Positions 7,058 through 14,931 are shown, counted from the first letter of the stretch. The stretch is DNA of 15,084 nt from Pseudomonadota bacterium (GCA_023449855.1 JAEXHR010000042.1:1-15084); one strand, 5' to 3'. Program-made: numbers and translations. Notes: generated by a model from the sequence alone, not told the origin.

Positions 7058-7813
7058 TCAGTAAGCGCCGGAGAGCAGGCAACCGGCGCCGGGAACGACC
7101 GGCTCCAGATCGAGTGCCTTCAGCATCTGATAGGTGGTGGCAACGGCAGCCGTCAGCGTCGGCTTGCCGGTCATGGCTTCGACCTTCGCCACGCTGGCCA
7201 GCGACGGCATCTGCACGCAAGCCGACAGCACGATCGCATCGACACCCGACGTATCGAGTTCGGACACGATCCCGGGCAGCTTGGCCGGATCATGCGCAGC
7301 GACCTTCAGATTGTCGGAGATCTCGAGCGCACGATGCGTCACCACGGTGATGCCCTCGGCTTCGATATAGTCGATCACCATCTTGGTCAGCGGCTTCATA
7401 TAGGGAGCCACCACGGCGATGCGCTTGGCGCCGATCACGCCCAGCGCTTCGACCAGCGCGCCGGCACTGGTGACCACCGGCGCGGGCGCGCCATTCTCGG
7501 CCGTCACCTTCTGCAGGCGCGCCTGGCTTTCACGGTGATAGCCGTGGCCCATCGACATGATGGCGACGAGGCAGGCATAGCCGAGCACGTCGACGCGAGC
7601 ATCGGACAACTCCAGTGCGCAACGGTCGGACTGCGCGTCCATCGCCGCGAGTTCTTCCTTGGTCACATGCTTCATGCGCATGCGTGCCGAATGGAACGTG
7701 AAGCGTTCGGGACGGATGAGCTGGCGAGCGGTCAGCATCGCGGGAATCTCGGTCTCCATCGTGATGTTGGAGCTCGGAACGATCTGGCCGATGCGGTACG
7801 TCTTGAAGGTCAT
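7058..7813 (-). CDS. nicE: Maleate cis-trans isomerase NicE
   Basis: This 251-residue member of the Asp/Glu racemase superfamily converts maleate to fumarate without cofactor, delivering the pathway product to the TCA cycle. The two catalytic cysteines are visible as Cys81 (GYACLVAIMS) and Cys199 (LSACVQMPS). Their 118-residue spacing equals that of the known maleate isomerase pair (Cys76/Cys194 in the Nocardia enzyme). The N-terminal RIGQIVPSSNITMETE segment is also typical. The start codon shares one base with the nicD stop (TGATG), indicating translational coupling. Arylmalonate decarboxylase and Asp/Glu racemases are more distant alternatives that the context excludes. Confidence 0.96.
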   Translation of the reverse strand: MTFKTYRIGQIVPSSNITMETEIPAMLTARQLIRPERFTFHSARMRMKHVTKEELAAMDAQSDRCALELSDARVDVLGYACLVAIMSMGHGYHRESQARLQKVTAENGAPAPVVTSAGALVEALGVIGAKRIAVVAPYMKPLTKMVIDYIEAEGITVVTHRALEISDNLKVAAHDPAKLPGIVSELDTSGVDAIVLSACVQMPSLASVAKVEAMTGKPTLTAAVATTYQMLKALDLEPVVPGAGCLLSGAY

Positions 7814-8631
7814 CAGGATGTCTTTCGAAGAGAAGTGCCAAGGATGCTGTCGACGGCGCCGATAAAGCCCGGGAAATCATCCCAGGGGATCATGTGGCCG
7901 GCATCCGGAACGTGAACGATCTGAAGCTTGTCGTTGAGCGACGACAGTTCGGCGATATCCTCGGACTGGATCACGCCGCCCTTCCCCGCCACCATCAGCG
8001 CGGCCGGCAGCTTGAGGCCGGGCACGTCATCGTGGAACGAGGTGTCGTGAAAGTCATTGAAGGCTTTCACGATCGCAGGCTCGAAGCAGGTGTGCAGCCA
8101 CTCGGCGCGCAGCGCGAGCTGCTCGTCGGTCCAGGTCGGACAGAAAGCGCGCATGGCTTCGGCATCCATGCCCACAATCGCCTGTCGGATCGAGTCCGTG
8201 TACCACGGCAGCTTCGAGGGATAGGCGCGGCGGCCCGGACCGGAGACCGGCGGATCGACGAGAATCAGCCGTGCCATGCGGTTTGGCTTTTTGCCCGCCG
8301 CACGCGCGGCGACGCGCGCGCCCATCGAGTGACCGAGGACAATGACATTGTCCAGGCGCAGCGCATCGAGCAGACCGACGAGATCTTCGGCCATCGCATC
8401 GACGCCGTAGTCGAGCTCGGGGCCGGACGATGACAACCCGCGACCGCGCACATCGACAACATAGGTGTCAAATTGCTTGGCCAGCGCTTCCGCCACGAAT
8501 TCCCAGGTGATTGCCGGGCTGGTGATGCCCGGAATGATCACCAGCGGCCGGCCGCTATGGCCATAGCGCAGGACGTGCTGGCGGATGCCATTGGCGGCAA
8601 CGTTGAAACCGGATCGAGGCAGCGCGCTCAT
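7813..8631 (-). CDS. nicD: N-formylmaleamate deformylase NicD (alpha/beta hydrolase)
   Basis: This 272-residue alpha/beta hydrolase removes formate from N-formylmaleamate to give maleamate. The nucleophile elbow is GHSMG with Ser102, the acid is Asp126 (ILVDPP) and the base is His246 (PDAGHMIPW). All are offset by one from the Ser101/Asp125/His245 triad I recall for P. putida NicD, an unusual placement of the acid after strand 6. The oxyanion-hole turn is PGITSPAITW (34-43), and DVRGRGLSS follows. The start overlaps the nicC stop by 4 bp (ATGA) and the stop overlaps the nicE start by one base, so it is locked into the operon. Other alpha/beta hydrolases share the fold; triad spacing and neighbours make NicD secure. 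Confidence 0.95.
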   Translation of the reverse strand: MSALPRSGFNVAANGIRQHVLRYGHSGRPLVIIPGITSPAITWEFVAEALAKQFDTYVVDVRGRGLSSSGPELDYGVDAMAEDLVGLLDALRLDNVIVLGHSMGARVAARAAGKKPNRMARLILVDPPVSGPGRRAYPSKLPWYTDSIRQAIVGMDAEAMRAFCPTWTDEQLALRAEWLHTCFEPAIVKAFNDFHDTSFHDDVPGLKLPAALMVAGKGGVIQSEDIAELSSLNDKLQIVHVPDAGHMIPWDDFPGFIGAVDSILGTSLRKTS

Positions 8632-9776
8632 GCAGCCACCTCGCCGCGGAGCGGGTGCTCGAAAATGTCGTAGCCGAACACCCAGGCCGGATCTTCCTGC
8701 GTGCGCAGCCAGGTATTTGCGTTCGACACCGACTGAACCCGCGATGCGCGCTCACGACGATTGGTCTCGTAGAGCTTGAAGGCGGTGCCGAAATCCGACA
8801 AGCCGGTTTCCTCGAGGCAGCGCGCCAGCATTGCGCCGTCCTCGATCGCCATCGCAGCGCCCTGCGCCATATGCGGCTTCATCGGATGGCAGGCGTCACC
8901 GAGCAGCACGATGCGGCCATTGCTCCAGGTCGGCAGCGGATCGCGATAGAACAGCGGCCACTTGGTGATGTCTTCCGCGACGTCGATCAGTGCCTGGACC
9001 TCCGGGTGATACCCTTCGAAGTCCTTCTTCATGTCCTCACGGCTGCAGGGCACGAATGCGGTGTCATATTCCCACTTCGGATGCGGCACACCGGACACGA
9101 AGTAATATTCGTCGCGTGCGTCAGTGGTGTAGTAGACCATCATATGACGGTCTGCGGTCCACCACTTCACGCAAGGCTCGAACGGGAACGAATACTTCTT
9201 CAGCGCATCACCGCGGATGAGCGCGCGATGCCCGATCCAGCCGGTGTCCTTGGGACGCTCGGCACCGAACATATGCTCGCGAAGCTTGGAGTTGATGCCG
9301 TCGGCGCCGATCACGATGTCCGCACGATGACGGGTGCCATCTTCAAAAACCAGATCGACACCAGCGCCATCGTCATGGCATTCGACCAGCTTCTTGTTGT
9401 AGTGCAGGCGTGCATTGCCGAGCGCCGCGATCTGGAACTCGTGCAGGTCGCCGCGATGGATGGTCACGTAAGGCGCGCCATATTCCTTCACCGCGAATTC
9501 GCCGAGCTTGATCCGGGACATGTAGTCGCCGGAGTTGCCATCGCGGCTGAACCAGAAGTCGGGCTTGGAGCCCTTGTTGGCGACCGCGTCCTCGATCCCC
9601 ATCCGGCGGAAGATCTTCATGACGTTCGGCCCCATATGGATGCCGGCGCCGAGGCGCGAGAATTCCGGCGCCTGCTCGAACACATCGACCTGGAAACCGG
9701 CCTTCTGCAGGAGCACCGCCGCGCAGGCGCCTCCCAGACCAGCTCCGACAATTGCAATGCGAGGGGTGTTGGACAT
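8628..9776 (-). CDS. nicC: 6-hydroxynicotinate 3-monooxygenase NicC
   Basis: This 382-residue FAD monooxygenase catalyses decarboxylative hydroxylation of 6-hydroxynicotinate to 2,5-dihydroxypyridine and CO2 using NADH and O2. The length equals that of the P. putida enzyme. The FAD motif GAGLGG is at 11-16, GADG at about 157-160, and the second FAD-binding GDACHPMKPH at 293-302. Residues reported as active-site positions in NicC enzymes fall at the same numbers: His47 (GAGIHMGPN), Cys202, His211, Tyr215 and His302. This separates it from salicylate hydroxylase relatives such as the gene at the left edge of the window. It is the first gene of the leftward nic operon, behind the 422-bp divergent control region. 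An inverted repeat lies 20 bp upstream of its start. Confidence 0.97.
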   Translation of the reverse strand: MSNTPRIAIVGAGLGGACAAVLLQKAGFQVDVFEQAPEFSRLGAGIHMGPNVMKIFRRMGIEDAVANKGSKPDFWFSRDGNSGDYMSRIKLGEFAVKEYGAPYVTIHRGDLHEFQIAALGNARLHYNKKLVECHDDGAGVDLVFEDGTRHRADIVIGADGINSKLREHMFGAERPKDTGWIGHRALIRGDALKKYSFPFEPCVKWWTADRHMMVYYTTDARDEYYFVSGVPHPKWEYDTAFVPCSREDMKKDFEGYHPEVQALIDVAEDITKWPLFYRDPLPTWSNGRIVLLGDACHPMKPHMAQGAAMAIEDGAMLARCLEETGLSDFGTAFKLYETNRRERASRVQSVSNANTWLRTQEDPAWVFGYDIFEHPLRGEVAA

Positions 9777-9795
9777 TGGTGGCTTCGCTCCGGTG

Positions 9796-9816
9796 TTGAT
9801 CAGTGAGACTGACCAA
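9796..9816. promoter_or_regulatory. Inverted repeat at the nicC promoter, candidate NicR operator
   Basis: TTGATCAGT (9796-9804) and ACTGACCAA (9808-9816) are inverted with 8 of 9 positions matching and a 3-nt spacer. The site ends 20 bp before the nicC ATG, where a bound repressor would block transcription of nicCDEFX. Size and symmetry suit a MarR dimer. Binding is inferred. Confidence 0.5.
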
Positions 9817-9950
9817 TATCAATTTTTTGTAGCGTACACACTCTTTCTTCCGACACGCAATACACCCTTCGCACACTTTTTATGCTGCACCTGCGTAAAA
9901 AACTGCCGTATCGCAACATTTTAGCGCAGCTTTGGAGCACACCCCATCAA

Positions 9951-9979
9951 TTGACAATTGTCGTTCGGCATCAATAAAT
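9951..9979 (+). promoter_or_regulatory. Candidate sigma-70 promoter facing nicR-nicA-nicB
   Basis: A perfect -35 hexamer TTGACA (9951-9956) is followed after 17 nt by ATAAAT (9974-9979), which matches the -10 consensus at 4 of 6 bases. A palindrome overlaps the -10 and the expected start site. If used, it would give a leader of about 210 nt before the nicR ATG. Confidence 0.45.
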
Positions 9980-9993
9980 AGCGCACACGCTAT
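9978..9993. promoter_or_regulatory. Perfect palindrome ATAGCG-N4-CGCTAT, candidate NicR operator
   Basis: ATAGCG (9978-9983) and CGCTAT (9988-9993) are perfect inverted copies around CACA. The 16-bp size suits a MarR-family dimer, and the site overlaps the -10 and start point of the candidate rightward promoter. That is the classic place for autorepression. Related TAGCG elements lie at 9830 and 9922. Confidence 0.55.
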
Positions 9994-10198
9994 ATGTAAT
10001 TCGGACGTGAGGTCTGCCGGCGAAGAAGGCGATGCGGCGCGATAATCCGGAACTCGGATTGTCGATGTCCGCCAGGATGACGTCGGACGGCTCAAATTTT
10101 TGGACGCGCCAAAATGAGGCTTGCATCATGGCATGCCGGCACCTTAGCCACTCCATATCCATCCGAAAACGATGGCGAGCATGAGAGGCTGAACCGCA

Positions 10199-10660
10199 AT
10201 GCAAGAACCCACGCCGGATCGCAATGCCAGCGAGCGGGATTCAGCTTACGTCTTTTCCGACCAGATCGGCTTTCTTCTGCGCCGGGCCTATCAGCGTCAT
10301 CTGGCGATCTTCCAGGCCAATACGGGCGATTCCGAACTGACCAGCGTGCAGTTTTCGACGCTATGCGCGCTGCGCGACAATGGCCCGCAATCCCAGGGCG
10401 AGCTGGTGAAAGCGACGGGCGTCGATCAGGCAACGATCCGCGGCATCATCGAGCGCCTGAAAGCGCGTCGTCTGGTATCGCTGGCGAAAGACTCGGTAGA
10501 TGGCCGGAAGGTCATCGTCGCATTGACCCCCTCGGGCGCGGACATGCTGGAACGCATGATCCCGCGCGCTGCAGAAATCACCGAGCTGACTTTCGGATCG
10601 CTCAATCCCGGCGAGCGTATGGCGCTGGTCTTCACTTTGCGGCAGATGCTGCAGGAATAA
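10199..10660 (+). CDS. nicR: MarR-family regulator, NicR-like
   Basis: This 153-residue MarR protein has a winged helix at about residues 64-108. The recognition helix is near VDQATIRGIIERLKARRLV, and the wing carries the family DGRKV motif (Asp101, Arg103). Helices at both ends form the dimer domain. NicR of P. putida and BpsR of Bordetella are MarR proteins that repress nic genes and respond to 6-hydroxynicotinate. This gene's place between the two nic units makes that role likely. It is transcribed rightward with nicA and nicB (49-bp gap), unlike P. putida where nicR is linked to nicX and nicAB has its own TetR regulator. The start ATG follows GAGAGG at a somewhat long spacing. Assignment of the symbol rests on context more than sequence. 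Confidence 0.85.
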   Translation: MQEPTPDRNASERDSAYVFSDQIGFLLRRAYQRHLAIFQANTGDSELTSVQFSTLCALRDNGPQSQGELVKATGVDQATIRGIIERLKARRLVSLAKDSVDGRKVIVALTPSGADMLERMIPRAAEITELTFGSLNPGERMALVFTLRQMLQE

Positions 10661-10709
10661 CCGACAGCCAGGACAAGCGATCTGCGCCGGCCGATGTTTC
10701 GGAATCAAC

Positions 10710-11219
10710 ATGCTGAACGGCGCGGTCGAAATCAACCTCACCATCAATGGTGCCGATGCGCGGATCACGGCGGAGCCGGAGACGCCGCTGCTCTATATCC
10801 TTCGCAACGATCTTTGCCTCAATGGCCCCAAATATGGCTGCGGGCTGGGCGAATGCGGCGCCTGCGCCGTCCTGATCGACGATCACGCGGCGCGATCATG
10901 CGCCGTTCCGGTCGGTGCTCTTTCGGGTAAATCGGTCACCACCCTCGAAGGGCTTGGCACCAGCGCGTCCCCTCACCCGGTTCAGGCCGCCTTCATCGAA
11001 AACCAGGCCGCCCAGTGCGGCTACTGCCTCAACGGCATGATCATCGCGATCGTCGCTTTGTTGAAGCGAACCTCGTCGCCAAGCGAGGAAGACATCCGCG
11101 GCGCGCTTCGTCATCATTTGTGCCGCTGCGGCACGCATATGGAGATCCTGGCGGCTGCGCGCTCGGCTGCGGCGATCTACAGAGACAAAACGCAAAGCGT
11201 CCGAGAGGATCTCAAGTGA
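10710..11219 (+). CDS. nicA: Nicotinate dehydrogenase small (2Fe-2S) subunit NicA
   Basis: This 169-residue protein has the two-domain, two-cluster pattern of small subunits of molybdenum hydroxylases. Plant-type cluster ligands are Cys44, Cys49, Cys52 and Cys64. The second, helical domain carries Cys103, Cys106, Cys138 and Cys140 in QCGYC and CRC patterns. It relays electrons from the molybdenum site of NicB toward the cytochrome domain during hydroxylation of nicotinate to 6-hydroxynicotinate. The start has only a weak ribosome site, and it lies 49 bp after nicR, so cotranscription with nicR is likely. The stop overlaps the nicB GTG start by 4 bp. The length is a little longer than the P. 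putida NicA as I recall it, mostly at the ends. Confidence 0.95.
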   Translation: MLNGAVEINLTINGADARITAEPETPLLYILRNDLCLNGPKYGCGLGECGACAVLIDDHAARSCAVPVGALSGKSVTTLEGLGTSASPHPVQAAFIENQAAQCGYCLNGMIIAIVALLKRTSSPSEEDIRGALRHHLCRCGTHMEILAAARSAAAIYRDKTQSVREDLK

Positions 11220-14200
11220 GCGCTCCGCAAGATCGGCCAGCCATCGAATATTGGTCGGATGGCGACGTCCTGCTCGTCTATGGCGAGACCGCCGGTGTCA
11301 AAGAGCTGTATATTGCCGTCTATCCCGATGGATCCGTTACAGCCTTCAACGGTCACGTCGATCTCGGAACGGGCATTCGAACCTCGCTGGCCCAGATCGT
11401 TGCGGAGGAGCTCAACGTTCCATTCGACAACGTCACGATGGTTCTCGGCTCGACGGCTGTCGCACCGAACCAGGGCGCAACGATCGCGAGCGAAACAATC
11501 CAGATTACGGCCGTTCCGCTCCGTCAGGCCGCGGCCACCGCGCGCGAATTCCTGTACGCGCAGGCGGCAGATCGCCTCGGCACACAGCCGGGCGTATTGC
11601 AGCTCACCAAGGACGGCGCCTTCCGTCTCGATCCGGCCAAGGGCCCGAACGCGGAGAGCGCGAACCTGTTCGTAGCTCTCGCCGATCTGATCAAGGGCCG
11701 CGCGCTGCGCCTGCCGCTGGACCCCGATGCGAAGCTCAAGCCGACCGAAGACTATACAATCGTGGGCCACAGACAGGCCCGCACCGACATTCCGCAGAAA
11801 GCCACCGGCGACTTCCACTATGTGCATGACGTTCGCGTGCCCGGAATGGCCCACGGCCGCGTGGTGCGTCCTCCCTATACGGGCTTCGATGCTGGTCCTC
11901 ATGTCGGGAATAGCCTGATCAGCGTCGACGAATCTTCTGTGGCAGGAATTCCCGGCCTGATCGGCGTCGTCGTGCTCGGCGATTTCGTCGGTGTCGTCGC
12001 CGAGCGCGAGGAATACGCGATCCGTGCGATGAAGGCACTGAAGGTGGTGTGGCGGGCGCCGCCCATCATTCCAGATCTCAATGCGCCGGAAGAGCCGCTG
12101 CGCAACAATCGCTCCACGACACGCGTCCTGACCGACAAGGGCGACGTCGAGACAACGTTGAAAGGCTCCGCATCGTCGTTCGAGCGGTCCTATGTCTGGC
12201 CTTATCAGATGCACGGCTCGATCGGCCCGTCCTGTGCGGTCGCGGATTGGCAGGACGATCATCTGATCGTCTGGTCCGGCACGCAGAATCCGTTTCCGGT
12301 GCGCGCCGATCTCGCCAAGCTGATGGACATGCCCGAAGACAGCATCGTCGTCGAACGGCAGGAAGCCGCCGGATGCTATGGCCGCAACTGCGCGGACGAC
12401 GTAACGCTCGATGCTGCGCTGCTGTCGCGCGCGGTGAAGCGGCCGGTGCGCGTGCAGCTCACGCGCGAACAGGAACATGCGTGGGAGCCGAAAGGCGCGG
12501 CTCAGGTCATCGATGTCCGCGGCGCCCTCGACGATGAAGGCGGCCCTGCCGCCTACGATTTCGAGACGCGATATCCATCGAACCTGGCGCCGAGCCTGCC
12601 ACTGATCCTCACTGGCAAGGCGCCGCCGATTGCCGATGTCGCGGAGATGGGCGATCGCACCGCGATTCCGCCCTACATGATCTCGAACATGCGCGTGCGG
12701 GTGCACGACATGCCGCCGATCGCGCGCGCATCGTGGTTTCGCGGCGTGTCGGCGATGCCGAACTCCTTCGCCCATGAATCGTTCATCGACGAACTCGCCG
12801 TCGCAGCAGAAGTCGATCCGATCGAATACCGGCTGCGTTATCTCACCGATCCGCGTGCCATCGATCTGGTCAAGGCCGTCGCCGAGCGCGCCGCTTGGAA
12901 ACCTCATACCGGCCCGTTCTCGCATGGCTCCAGCGGCGACATCCTTTACGGACGCGGCTTCGCCTATGCGGTCTATATCCACGGCAAGTTTCCGGGCAAG
13001 GCCGCGGCCTGGGCAGCCTGGGTCGCCGATGTCGCCGTCAACAAGCGCACGGGCGAGATTGCCGTCACGCGCGTCGTCTGTGGTCAGGACACCGGTCAGG
13101 TCATCAACCCCGACGGGGTGAAGCACCAGATCCACGGCAACATCATTCAGTCGACGAGCCGTGTGCTGAAGGAAGAGGTGCAGTTCTCGCAGACCGGCGT
13201 CGCCAGTCTCGAATGGGGTGCCTATCCGATCCTGAAATTTCCGGATGTGCCGGACATCGACGTCCTGCTCGTGCCGCGCCAGGACGAAGAGCCGCTCGGC
13301 GCCGGCGAATCCGCGTCAGTGCCCAGCGCCGCCGCCATCACCAATGCGATCTTCGATGCCACCGGCGTCCGCTTCCGCGAATTGCCGCTGACACCGGAGA
13401 AAGTGCGCGCCGCGCTCAACCCGCTGCCGTCACCCGAAATCGCAGAACCGCCTGTAGCCGCGCCCAACCGGCGATGGATGTGGCCGCTCGCCGGCGCATT
13501 CGCCGGCGCACTGGCGACCGGCGCTGCCATCCTGCCATGGGCGTCAGCCATCTCGCCGATTGCGCGACCGGCAGCCGACATCTATTCGGCGGCGACGATC
13601 GAACGCGGCCGTCTCGCCGCGGCCATCGGCGCCTGCAATGTCTGCCATGTCGGCAATGACGGCACGCCGTTCGCCGGCGGGCGGGCGCTCGAGACGCCGT
13701 TCGGAACGGTCTATGCCAGCAACATCACGCCGGACAGCGCAACCGGTATCGGCGGCTGGAGCTATCCGGCGTTCGAACGCGCCATGCGACAGGGCGTATC
13801 GCGCGACGGCCATCACCTCTATCCCGCGCATCCCTACACATCCTTCGCCAAGACCAGCGAAACGGATCTGCAGGCGCTCTACGCATTCTTGATGACGCAA
13901 ACCGCATCCAATGCCGTCACGCCGCGCACCGAGCTGAAATTCCCGTTCAACATCCGCTCATTGATGGCCGGCTGGAACGCCCTGTTCCTGTCGAGTTCGC
14001 CGGCACCGGCCGATGCGAGCCGTTCGCCGGAATGGAATCGCGGCGCCGAACTGGTCGAAGGACTGGGCCATTGCTCGGCATGTCATTCGCCGCGCAATGC
14101 CGTTGGCGCCGAAGCAAAAGGCCCCGCACATCTCGCCGGCGGCTTTGCCGATGGCTGGGACGCCCATGCGCTGACCACGGCATCGCTGTCGCCGATCGGC

Positions 14201-14773
14201 TGGACCGAGCAGGCGTTCTACGACTATCTGCGCACGGGCCGCTCCCATGAACATGGTGCTGCCGCCGGTCCAATGGCGCATGTGATCGAGTCGCTGCAGC
14301 CGCTTCCGGATGCAGATATCCGCGCGATGGCGACCTATCTGGCCAGCTTCAACGAAACGGCCGCCGCATCAACGAGCCCGGAAGCCGTCATTGCTGCTTC
14401 CGACAAGGCTGCGCTGGATGCGAGCCTCCGCGAGCCGGTCGGCGCGCGGGTGTTCGAAGGCGCATGTGCGGCCTGTCATGGCGGCGATAACCGGATCGCG
14501 TCGCTGGCGCTCAACACCAATCTCCACGCCGCCACACCTGCGAATGTGATCTCAGCCATTCATCAGGGCATTCCGCTTCCCGTCGGCACCCGCGACGAAA
14601 CCATGGCGATGCCGGCTTTTGGAGGATCGCTCCACAGCGACACCACCGCCGCTCTCGTGCGCTATCTGCGGGCGCGTTTCGCCCCCGACAAAGCCCCCTG
14701 GCAGAACGTCGAGCAAGCCGTCGCCGCGGGGCAGTCAGCGCCCGTTCAACATGGTGCTGCGAAAGCCCACTGA
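11216..14773 (+). CDS. nicB: Nicotinate dehydrogenase large subunit NicB (Mo-cofactor plus triheme cytochrome c)
   Basis: The start is GTG 11216, which overlaps the nicA stop (GTGA) and follows AGAGGA; an upstream in-frame ATG at 11015 lies inside nicA and is rejected. The product has 1185 residues, about the size of P. putida NicB. Residues 1-735 are a xanthine-dehydrogenase-type molybdopterin domain with the order seen in isoquinoline oxidoreductase-like subunits: a segment from the later Moco domain comes first, then the hammerhead-like part, then the rest. The catalytic glutamate is Glu698 in LGAGESASVP. One membrane helix (about 755-780, after NRR) anchors it. Three CxxCH haem c sites follow: Cys807-Cys810-His811, Cys953-Cys956-His957 and Cys1084-Cys1087-His1088. 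The catalytic part would be cytoplasmic and the haem part periplasmic, feeding electrons to the respiratory chain. Confidence 0.96.
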   Translation: MSAPQDRPAIEYWSDGDVLLVYGETAGVKELYIAVYPDGSVTAFNGHVDLGTGIRTSLAQIVAEELNVPFDNVTMVLGSTAVAPNQGATIASETIQITAVPLRQAAATAREFLYAQAADRLGTQPGVLQLTKDGAFRLDPAKGPNAESANLFVALADLIKGRALRLPLDPDAKLKPTEDYTIVGHRQARTDIPQKATGDFHYVHDVRVPGMAHGRVVRPPYTGFDAGPHVGNSLISVDESSVAGIPGLIGVVVLGDFVGVVAEREEYAIRAMKALKVVWRAPPIIPDLNAPEEPLRNNRSTTRVLTDKGDVETTLKGSASSFERSYVWPYQMHGSIGPSCAVADWQDDHLIVWSGTQNPFPVRADLAKLMDMPEDSIVVERQEAAGCYGRNCADDVTLDAALLSRAVKRPVRVQLTREQEHAWEPKGAAQVIDVRGALDDEGGPAAYDFETRYPSNLAPSLPLILTGKAPPIADVAEMGDRTAIPPYMISNMRVRVHDMPPIARASWFRGVSAMPNSFAHESFIDELAVAAEVDPIEYRLRYLTDPRAIDLVKAVAERAAWKPHTGPFSHGSSGDILYGRGFAYAVYIHGKFPGKAAAWAAWVADVAVNKRTGEIAVTRVVCGQDTGQVINPDGVKHQIHGNIIQSTSRVLKEEVQFSQTGVASLEWGAYPILKFPDVPDIDVLLVPRQDEEPLGAGESASVPSAAAITNAIFDATGVRFRELPLTPEKVRAALNPLPSPEIAEPPVAAPNRRWMWPLAGAFAGALATGAAILPWASAISPIARPAADIYSAATIERGRLAAAIGACNVCHVGNDGTPFAGGRALETPFGTVYASNITPDSATGIGGWSYPAFERAMRQGVSRDGHHLYPAHPYTSFAKTSETDLQALYAFLMTQTASNAVTPRTELKFPFNIRSLMAGWNALFLSSSPAPADASRSPEWNRGAELVEGLGHCSACHSPRNAVGAEAKGPAHLAGGFADGWDAHALTTASLSPIGWTEQAFYDYLRTGRSHEHGAAAGPMAHVIESLQPLPDADIRAMATYLASFNETAAASTSPEAVIAASDKAALDASLREPVGARVFEGACAACHGGDNRIASLALNTNLHAATPANVISAIHQGIPLPVGTRDETMAMPAFGGSLHSDTTAALVRYLRARFAPDKAPWQNVEQAVAAGQSAPVQHGAAKAH

Positions 14774-14931
14774 ATGACGAACCATGCACGCGCGGGCAGC
14801 GCTGGCCATCTCCAGCAGATGGGACGGCCAACGCCGGCGTAGCGCCATGCTTGATGCTGCGGGGCTTGGCCGAAGGATCGTGCGGGCATTCGAATGGAAC
14901 GTGCTCCCGAGCCATCGAACGTGACCGCAAC

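Larger units (their letters stand above)
9777..10198. promoter_or_regulatory. Divergent control region between nicC and nicR
   Basis: This 422-bp gap separates the two nic transcription units. It is AT-richer than the flanking genes up to about 10000 and contains several inverted repeats, listed separately. The hexamer-like element TAGCG-C/T-A occurs three times in the same direction (9830, 9922 and 9979). No protein gene is convincing here. A stretch at about 10004-10096 on the minus strand reads as a short open frame with weak similarity to a response-regulator segment (see findings). No clear sigma-70 promoter for nicC could be picked. Confidence 0.7.

Noticed and set aside
7047..7220. N-terminal extension of nicF to 7220
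   Set aside because: It overlaps the nicE coding region, and the ATG at 7046 has a good ribosome site and gives the normal family length.
9880..10204. Small minus-strand frames in the nic control region as genes
   Set aside because: They lack ribosome sites and recognisable domains. Only the short NasT-like stretch was worth noting, and as a finding only.
11015..11215. An upstream ATG extending nicB by about 67 codons
   Set aside because: The extension lies inside nicA in another frame and has no homology. The GTG at 11216 overlaps the nicA stop and has a ribosome site.
11177..13135. A 652-codon open frame antisense to nicB
   Set aside because: It has no recognisable domain, runs opposite a gene with intact catalytic motifs, and is the kind of shadow frame expected in GC-rich DNA.
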